DNA of 64,000 nt, taken from assembly GCA_020635905.1 (NCBI GenBank), contig JACJYV010000006.1, positions 186,001-250,000 of the forward strand. The letters run 5' to 3'. The stretch is from Bacteroidia bacterium (GTDB lineage: Bacteria; Bacteroidota; Bacteroidia; J057; JADKCL01). The notes beneath the pieces are model-generated. The model searched no databases, had not been told where the DNA came from, and saw nothing but the letters and a program-made list of their open reading frames with translations. The first letter of the stretch is position 1; the number at the start of each line of letters is the position of its first letter. Below, piece after piece: positions 58,577-64,000 of this stretch. The position numbers were made by a program, and so were the translations under genes.

Positions 58577-59463
58577 AAAGTGCGGTGCACTTCTTTCAGA
58601 TAATCGCGGTCGAGGTGCAGATAAATTTCCGTGGTGGTAATGGATTCGTGACCCAGCATTTCCTGCACGGCCCGCAGGTCTGCGCCTCCTTCTATTAAAT
58701 GTGTGGCGAAGGAATGTCTGAATGTGTGGGGGCTTACATTTTTATTGATGCCCGCCTCCTTTACCAATTCCTTTAAAAACATGAAAACCATATTGCGGGA
58801 AAGTCGTCCCCCCCGCCGATTCAAAAAAAGGATGTCCTCATCGCCTTTTGCAGGACTGGCCTGATTGCGGTAATGCTCCTTATATATAAGAATGTATTTG
58901 CGGGCCGAGCTACCCAGGGGAACCAGCCGCTCTTTATTTCCCTTACCAATCACCCGCACAAATGATTCATCAAAATAAATCATGCTCATTTCGAGATTTA
59001 CCACTTCGCTCACCCGCAAACCAGAGGAATAAAGTAATTCCAGCATGGCGCGGTTTCGGGTACCATGTGGGGTGGACATGTCAATGGCTTCAAAAATCGC
59101 ATCCACCTCGGTCACACTGAGTACGACAGGCAGTTTGCGGGTCAGGCGGGGTGCATCGAGCAATTCCGTGGGATCCTGATCTGTATAATCCTCCGTCACC
59201 AGAAAATTATGAAAGGAGCGAATGGAAGAAATATTCCTGGCCAGGGAGCGCTCATTCAGGTAGCAATCCTCAATCAGGTATTGAATAAAGGTGCGCAACT
59301 GGCCAATGGTGATGCGTAAAGGAGAATTTAACCCCAAAACCTCCTCGCCAAACTGGTGGTAACGTTCCACGTCGTGGACATATCCCTCAAAAGTATGCTC
59401 GGAAATGCCCTTTTCAATGCGCAAATGCCGCTGATATTCCTTTATGAGTATTTTCCAGTTCAA
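58561..59463 (-). CDS. xerD: Tyrosine recombinase XerD
   Basis: 300 residues from a TTG at 59463, chosen because it begins NWKILIKEYQRHLRIEKGISEHT, the usual start of XerD, and gives the normal length; the frame is open much further but without family features. Catalytic residues are visible: Arg in SSGLRVSEVVNL, Lys in GKGNKERLVPL, HTFRHSFATHLIEGG (His, Arg), LGHESITTTEIYLH (His and the nucleophile Tyr). Resolves chromosome dimers with a XerC partner. Overlaps prmC at the 3' end. Confidence 0.95.
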   Translation of the reverse strand: MNWKILIKEYQRHLRIEKGISEHTFEGYVHDVERYHQFGEEVLGLNSPLRITIGQLRTFIQYLIEDCYLNERSLARNISSIRSFHNFLVTEDYTDQDPTELLDAPRLTRKLPVVLSVTEVDAIFEAIDMSTPHGTRNRAMLELLYSSGLRVSEVVNLEMSMIYFDESFVRVIGKGNKERLVPLGSSARKYILIYKEHYRNQASPAKGDEDILFLNRRGGRLSRNMVFMFLKELVKEAGINKNVSPHTFRHSFATHLIEGGADLRAVQEMLGHESITTTEIYLHLDRDYLKEVHRTFHPRN

Positions 59464-59482
59464 TATATTGGGGCAGGATTCG

Positions 59483-59490
59483 TACCTTTG
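59483..59490 (+). promoter_or_regulatory. Possible -7 box for the aroQ operon
   Basis: TACCTTTG matches TAnnTTTG but lies 112 nt upstream of aroQ and no TTG sits at the right distance. It lies 20 bp outside the xerD start, on the opposite strand. Confidence 0.3.
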
Positions 59491-59601
59491 AAACGGAGGG
59501 CTGAAAAATTTGCCTTTTCTGACCCCAAGGGAGCTTTTTTTGCGGATATTTCCGAATAAAACTTCCCCACGTTTCCGCAAAAGCTGACAATAAAACTGAA
59601 C

Positions 59602-60054
59602 ATGAAAATCCTGATTCTCAATGGTCCCAATTTGAATTTGCTGGGCAAGCGTGAAGAAAAATTCTACGGACGGGAGGATTTTGAAAAGATTCTGGAGGAA
59701 TTGAAGGGTCATTTTCCTGAAATGGAAATTGATTATTTTCAATCCAATTCAGAAGGCGCCATTGTGGACAGGATTCAGCAAACGGCAGACGAACGATTCC
59801 AGGGAATCGTTCTGAATGCAGCGGCTTACTCACATTACAGCATTGCCATTCGGGACGCCATTGCGGCCATGCAAATCCCTGTGGTGGAGGTACACCTCTC
59901 AAATATCTATGCGCGGGAACCTTTCCGCCACGTTTCCGTGATCTCTGCCGTGTGCGCAGGCACCATCACAGGATTCGGAAAAGACAGCTATCGCATGGCC
60001 CTGGAGTGGTTTGGATACCATCAGATGGGCAAAATCGGATTTACAAAACGCTAA
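59602..60054 (+). CDS. aroQ: 3-dehydroquinate dehydratase, type II
   Basis: 150 residues. Third step of the shikimate pathway. Visible: ILNGPNLNLLGKREEKFYG with the catalytic Tyr, FQSNSEGAIVDRIQ, GIVLNAAAYSHYSIAIRDAI with Asn, and EVHLSNIYAREPFRHVSVI with the catalytic His. First of four closely spaced plus-strand genes ending at 62183. Confidence 0.97.
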   Translation: MKILILNGPNLNLLGKREEKFYGREDFEKILEELKGHFPEMEIDYFQSNSEGAIVDRIQQTADERFQGIVLNAAAYSHYSIAIRDAIAAMQIPVVEVHLSNIYAREPFRHVSVISAVCAGTITGFGKDSYRMALEWFGYHQMGKIGFTKR

Positions 60055-60059
60055 TCACC

Positions 60060-60680
60060 ATGAAAATCATGTTTCACCATATCACCCGTCTGCTGCCCCT
60101 TTTGGGGTTGGCTGCAATCCTTTTCGCCTGCGGAGGGCAAAAAACCCAACAGGACGAACCAGAAGCCAGTTGCACCCAACTGGACAGTATCTTTACTGAT
60201 ATTCACACTTTGGAAAGCCAGCTCAGTGCCCAGGCGGCAGATTGGGCTCAGATCGATCAACTGAGTGCAAAAGTGGTGGAGGGAATTCGCCTCAATATGG
60301 CCTCTCCCCAGGTGGAATGCCTCTTTATCAACCAGAAATCTCACCCCAAAAAGGAGAGATTTGGCTTTCTGGAACCCCTTTCGTCGGCCATAATCCGCGA
60401 AAAGCAGGCCGCTTCCATTATCCATATCTTTCAGTTGGGCCGGATTTTCAAGTCTGACCCTGAAATTTCCGAATTTATCGGGGAGGAACTTGGGCATATC
60501 GCCTACGATTCACCCGAGACCTACTCTCAGTTTCTGACCAATCAGGAAGCCAGCTCCCGTGATGTAATTCAGGACACCCGCTGGCGGGTGGAAGGTTCTG
60601 ACTCAATGGCCCAGGTTTTTCAGGGTTTGGGCCAGGAAGCCGTTTCTCAATATCTGGAGGAGAAATTTGGCAGCCAATAA
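60060..60680 (+). CDS. Lipoprotein of unknown function
   Basis: 206 residues from the ATG at 60060, chosen because a lipoprotein signal follows (LLPLLGLAAILFACGG with the lipobox Cys). The mature part is helical with Asp- and Gln-rich stretches and no known motif. Follows aroQ by 5 nt and overlaps the hydrolase gene by 14 nt, so it is part of the operon. Confidence 0.75.
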   Translation: MKIMFHHITRLLPLLGLAAILFACGGQKTQQDEPEASCTQLDSIFTDIHTLESQLSAQAADWAQIDQLSAKVVEGIRLNMASPQVECLFINQKSHPKKERFGFLEPLSSAIIREKQAASIIHIFQLGRIFKSDPEISEFIGEELGHIAYDSPETYSQFLTNQEASSRDVIQDTRWRVEGSDSMAQVFQGLGQEAVSQYLEEKFGSQ

Positions 60681-61515
60681 TCGCATATTGAAACTGATCC
60701 GTCGCATGGTACTTGCTGCAATTGCCCTCTACCTGCTGATTTCCCTGGGAATTTATTTTGGCCAGGACAGTTTCATCTTTCAGGGCGCATTTCTCAGCCA
60801 GGACCACAAATTCAATTTTCCAGGTGAAAACTTCGAAGAAGTTTTCCTTGAAGCTGAAGACGGGGTAAAAGTGAACGGATTGCATTTCAAAGCGGAAAAT
60901 TCCCAGGGAATCGTACTCTATTTTCATGGAAATGCAGGCAATATTGACGGGTACGGACAGGTAGCACCCGATTTTACCCAAAACGGCTGGGATATTTTTA
61001 TGATTGATTACCATGGTTATGGAAAAACTCCAGGTAAAGCGAGCGAAAAGAATATGTACGCCGACGCGGAATTGGCCTGGAATTATGCAAAAAGTAAATT
61101 TCCCGCGGAAAAAATCGTGATCTACGGACGCTCTCTGGGCTCCTCCCCTGCCTGCCAGATGGCGATCAACCATCCTGAACCAGCCTTGCTGATGCTGGAA
61201 ACTCCTTTTTACAGTCTGAAAAAAATTGCCGCAGGAACTTTCTGGATGTTGCCTGTGCCCCTTTTGCTCAAACATCCCATGCGCAACGACCTGAAGGCAC
61301 CCCAGGTAAAAATGCCCGTGGTCATTTTTCATGGCACGAACGACGAAGTCGTTCCTTTTGAGCAGGGCAAAGCCCTCACTGACCTGTTTGCAGGCGAGGT
61401 AAGCCTCTTCACCATTGAGGGTGGCCACCACAACGACCTGGGCGAATTTCCCGCTTATCAGCTGGCCTTGCGGGAAATGCTTCCCCATTCTACTCCAACG
61501 GATTCCCTGCCATGA
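60667..61515 (+). CDS. Alpha/beta hydrolase (BEM46-like)
   Basis: 282 residues from a TTG at 60667. An N-terminal membrane segment (residues about 12-32) anchors the enzyme, followed by FHGNAGNIDGYG (oxyanion), DYHGYGKTPGK, the nucleophile elbow GRSLGSSPA, an Asp in GTNDEVVPFEQG and the catalytic His in GGHHNDLG. Similar to the BEM46/YfhR group, whose substrates are unknown. Start TTG overlaps the lipoprotein gene by 14 nt. Ends by overlapping the next hydrolase gene (ATGA). Confidence 0.85.
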   Translation: MAANNRILKLIRRMVLAAIALYLLISLGIYFGQDSFIFQGAFLSQDHKFNFPGENFEEVFLEAEDGVKVNGLHFKAENSQGIVLYFHGNAGNIDGYGQVAPDFTQNGWDIFMIDYHGYGKTPGKASEKNMYADAELAWNYAKSKFPAEKIVIYGRSLGSSPACQMAINHPEPALLMLETPFYSLKKIAAGTFWMLPVPLLLKHPMRNDLKAPQVKMPVVIFHGTNDEVVPFEQGKALTDLFAGEVSLFTIEGGHHNDLGEFPAYQLALREMLPHSTPTDSLP

Positions 61516-62183
61516 GCCCAACGGGCTCGCCGCGGATTTACCTTTTGCCCGGCCTGGCTGCCAGCGAAAGAATGTTTGAGCCTTTGCGGGAAACTGGATT
61601 GGAATTTACCGTCATTACCTGGCCTCAACCCCAAAAAGGTGAAAAATATAGCTCCTACCTGAAGCGGCTGGCGGACCAGATTGATCAAAGCCAGCCATTT
61701 TATCTGGGTGGGGTTTCATTTGGCGGCATGGCCGCGGTGAGATTGTGTGAATGGGTTTCTCCCGAGAAATTATTTCTCATTTCCACCGTAAAAAATTCAG
61801 CAGAATTCCCCTTTTACCTCAAGCTATTTCGCCTGATTCCCCTGCAAAAACTCATTCCCGGGCAAACATACAAGTGGTTTTCCAACCTCATTTTCCCCCT
61901 TACCGTCGGCAGCCTGACCCCAAAACTCCATGAAATCAGGAATGAAATCATGAAAAATTCTGACCCATATCTCATCAGATGGTCCATCAATCAGGCCGTT
62001 TACTGGAAAGCCAGTTCCCCCAAAGTCCCTCTGGCCCGCATCCACGGCAAAAAAGACATTGTCTTTCCCCGTTTTCTGATCGGCAAGGCCAATCTCATCC
62101 CCAAAGCTGATCACCACCTGATCATGAAACGGCCGGAAATTGTGGCAGAATTTTTACAACGGGAAATGGGTTCCGGGGCCTAA
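61512..62183 (+). CDS. Alpha/beta hydrolase, short form
   Basis: 223 residues. Visible: YLLPGLAASERMFEPL, the nucleophile elbow GVSFGGMAA, an Asp in GKKDIVFP and a His in ADHHLIMKRP. No signal peptide or membrane segment. Starts inside the end of the previous hydrolase gene (ATGA overlap), so the two hydrolases are translationally coupled. Substrate unknown. Confidence 0.82.
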   Translation: MSPTGSPRIYLLPGLAASERMFEPLRETGLEFTVITWPQPQKGEKYSSYLKRLADQIDQSQPFYLGGVSFGGMAAVRLCEWVSPEKLFLISTVKNSAEFPFYLKLFRLIPLQKLIPGQTYKWFSNLIFPLTVGSLTPKLHEIRNEIMKNSDPYLIRWSINQAVYWKASSPKVPLARIHGKKDIVFPRFLIGKANLIPKADHHLIMKRPEIVAEFLQREMGSGA

Positions 62184-62207
62184 AACACTCAATTTGAAAT
62201 TTTCACA

Positions 62208-62237
62208 TTGGGATAAGAGCGTTCCTCATTATCTTTA
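62208..62237 (+). promoter_or_regulatory. Promoter for the histidine kinase gene
   Basis: TTG at 62208-62210, 19 bp, then TATCTTTA at 62230-62237, one base off TAnnTTTG. The start codon is 26 nt after the box. Confidence 0.45.
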
Positions 62238-62262
62238 TTGTGGTCCCGACCCTGATGATTGA

Positions 62263-64000
62263 ATGAAGTTACCCTCAACTGAAAACCTGAAAGCGCTTTA
62301 CCCCGCTTTTGACGTTTCCACCGACCTGATTGCGGTGATTCCCCTGGTTGGGCCAGCGGATTACATCAATCCTGCAGGTCGCAGGTTGCTGGGCGTGGGC
62401 GAGGACGACGAAGTCTTTTTTTCCAATCATCGTCCGGACTGGGCCACCAAAATCCTCAAAGAAATCATTTTTCCTGAAGCCCAAACCCGGGGCAGCTGGG
62501 CAGGTGAAAATTATTATCTGGATTCCGCAGGCAATGAGATCACGGTTTATCAGACCATTATATTCATTGGAAACAGCCGCGGGGAACGCAATACCATTCT
62601 CACCACGGCCCGCAGACTGGAGCATAACTGGAAAAAGAAGGAGAAATTTTCCCGCAATGATTTCATTTCCAGACATTTCTTTTACAAGTCCACCCAACCC
62701 ATTTACGTTTTTGACTATGAAACCCGCATGATCCGCGAGGCCAATCCTGCCTTTCTGGAATTGCTGGGCTATACCCACGAGGAACTGGACCACCTGAATA
62801 TCTATGACATCGTGAGCCAGGCCCCGGATTTGATCGAGAAAAACATTGAAAATGCCCAGCAATACAATATCAATGACCACATAAGGGCTGGCTGGAAGAA
62901 GAAAAGCGGTGAAATTGTGCCCGTTGAGGTCAGCCTAACCCGCCTGCAACTCGACCAGGATGTGATTGTGGTGATTGGAAGCGACATTTCAGATCAAATT
63001 CAGGCGGAAGAATCCATCCGTGCCAGTGAGGAAAAGTACCGTACCCTGGTGCAACACCTGAGCGAAGGCCTGTTGTACCTCGATCTGGAGGGAAATATTC
63101 TCTTTGCCAACGATCGTTTTTGTGAAATGACGGGCTACTCGTTTGAGGAATTACATCTGAAAAATGCCTGGGCTGTGCTGTTGGCTGACTCAGAAAACAG
63201 GGTCAGTCTGGGCAATAACCACGGGGAAAGTTTTTCCCGGGATATCCGCCTCCGTCGGGGCGACGGAGAATTTTTCATGGCCAGGATTGGCAAATCCCCC
63301 CTGGCCGATCCCGAAGGCAACCTGAACGGCTCCATTTGCCTGTTTAGCGACATTACCAACCAAAAAGAGACCGAACGGCAGCTCACCTATAAAAAGAGAG
63401 AACTCGATACCTTTATATATCGTGCCTCCCACGACCTGAAAGCGCCCCTCAATTCCCTGCAGGGACTGGTCAAAGTAGCCGGGTTGGAAGTAAAGGACCA
63501 GGTGGCGCGGGAATATTTTGGCCTGATCGAAAAAGTCGCCAATAAGCTGAATAATTCTCTGGTGGGGCTGCTCGAACTGACCCTGCTCAACGAAGGCTTG
63601 CCTTCGTTGCAACCCCTGAAAATCCGTGATCTGGTCGAAGATATCTTCATCGCCCACTCGGGCGAAGCCCGCCTTCATTCCATTGAACTGGTCAACAACC
63701 TGCCTCCTGATCTGGTTTTCCATTCAGATGAAAAATTGCTGCGGGTTATCCTCAATCACCTGTTCCAGAATTCCCTCCGCTTTTTTCGGGCCGATGAAGA
63801 CCACCGTTACCTCGAAGTCAGGGGCGCCATGCAGGAGAAAAAGCAAATCCTCACGGTCATAGACAACGGACAGGGCATTGAAAAATCCGCTCAACCCAAG
63901 GTTTTCGACATGTTTTACAAGACCGGCCAACTTGGGGCCGGCAGCGGCCTGGGCCTTTACATTGCCAAAAACGCAGTGGAAAAACTGGGTGGCTCCATTT
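62263..64000 (+). CDS. PAS domain sensor histidine kinase (3' end beyond the window)
   Basis: Direct translation from the ATG at 62263 is open to the right edge (579 codons). N-terminal region of about 125 residues, then two PAS domains (about 140-250 with VFDYETRMIREANPAFLELLGYT; about 260-380 with LYLDLEGNILFANDRFCEMTGYS), then a HisKA domain with phospho-acceptor H390 in YRASHDLKAPLNSLQG, and the ATPase domain with N-box LNHLFQNSLRFF, G1 VIDNGQGI and G2 GAGSGLGLYIAK. No membrane segment, so probably a cytoplasmic sensor. No response regulator is visible in the window. Confidence 0.93.
   Translation, partial: MKLPSTENLKALYPAFDVSTDLIAVIPLVGPADYINPAGRRLLGVGEDDEVFFSNHRPDWATKILKEIIFPEAQTRGSWAGENYYLDSAGNEITVYQTIIFIGNSRGERNTILTTARRLEHNWKKKEKFSRNDFISRHFFYKSTQPIYVFDYETRMIREANPAFLELLGYTHEELDHLNIYDIVSQAPDLIEKNIENAQQYNINDHIRAGWKKKSGEIVPVEVSLTRLQLDQDVIVVIGSDISDQIQAEESIRASEEKYRTLVQHLSEGLLYLDLEGNILFANDRFCEMTGYSFEELHLKNAWAVLLADSENRVSLGNNHGESFSRDIRLRRGDGEFFMARIGKSPLADPEGNLNGSICLFSDITNQKETERQLTYKKRELDTFIYRASHDLKAPLNSLQGLVKVAGLEVKDQVAREYFGLIEKVANKLNNSLVGLLELTLLNEGLPSLQPLKIRDLVEDIFIAHSGEARLHSIELVNNLPPDLVFHSDEKLLRVILNHLFQNSLRFFRADEDHRYLEVRGAMQEKKQILTVIDNGQGIEKSAQPKVFDMFYKTGQLGAGSGLGLYIAKNAVEKLGGSI

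Noticed and set aside
1..64000. tRNA or rRNA genes
   Set aside because: None were noticed while reading the spacers; a tRNA scan would be decisive but could not be run.

Overview
This window looks like chromosome of a Bacteroidota bacterium, most likely from the Saprospiria (Lewinella/Haliscomenobacter-like). The evidence is: promoters of the Bacteroidota type (-7 TAnnTTTG, -33 TTG); three large secreted proteins ending in type IX secretion (T9SS) sorting domains; a DUF349 protein; a Bacteroidota-type gene order in one fused str-S10-spc-alpha ribosomal cluster; and few Shine-Dalgarno sites. No rRNA, tRNA or CRISPR array was seen. The genus is an inference.

Layout. 1-4.0 kb: a DUF389 membrane protein (cut by the left edge), PhoH-like ATPase, SAM hydrolase family protein, ABM-fold protein and a secreted TonB-C-like protein. 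4.2-6.4 kb: an AT-richer two-gene Septu-like antiphage defence operon (PtuA-like ATPase and PtuB-like HNH nuclease) with its own promoter. 6.5-14.6 kb: a secreted PKD protein, protoporphyrinogen oxidase, sucD, a DHFR-like reductase, a 30-bp G-rich minisatellite, lgt and an RluA-type pseudouridine synthase. 14.6-20.8 kb: a repeat-rich accessory zone. It holds a composite repeat region, a palindromic 21-bp tandem array split by an IS element, a broken Rhs core with a toxin-like C-terminal tip, an overlapping lipoprotein that may be its immunity partner, and more short repeats. 20.8-27.2 kb: lysS, a DUF349 protein, and an ECF sigma / anti-sigma / Spy-like operon. 27.2-39.6 kb: three T9SS cargo proteins on the minus strand, including a 2178-residue M4 metallopeptidase carrying 13 near-identical Ig-like repeats. 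39.7-57.6 kb: 32 translation and secretion genes (rpsL to rplQ, with fusA, secY, map and rpoA) in one direction, with a strong promoter at one end and a terminator at the other. infA and tuf are absent from it. 57.7-64 kb: prmC, xerD, aroQ with a lipoprotein and two alpha/beta hydrolases, and a PAS histidine kinase cut by the right edge.

Several real genes have no closed reading frame in the window or are very short: the DUF389 protein, the histidine kinase, rpmD (L30) and rpmJ (L36). They were found by direct translation.

The most interesting parts are: (i) the Rhs remnant, whose core frame is broken by a 22-bp hairpin-forming insertion ahead of an unfamiliar HExxxH-bearing tip; (ii) the palindromic 21-bp array interrupted by the IS; (iii) two diverged copies of a ~120-bp interspersed element with terminal inverted repeats and a central hairpin; (iv) the Septu-like pair.
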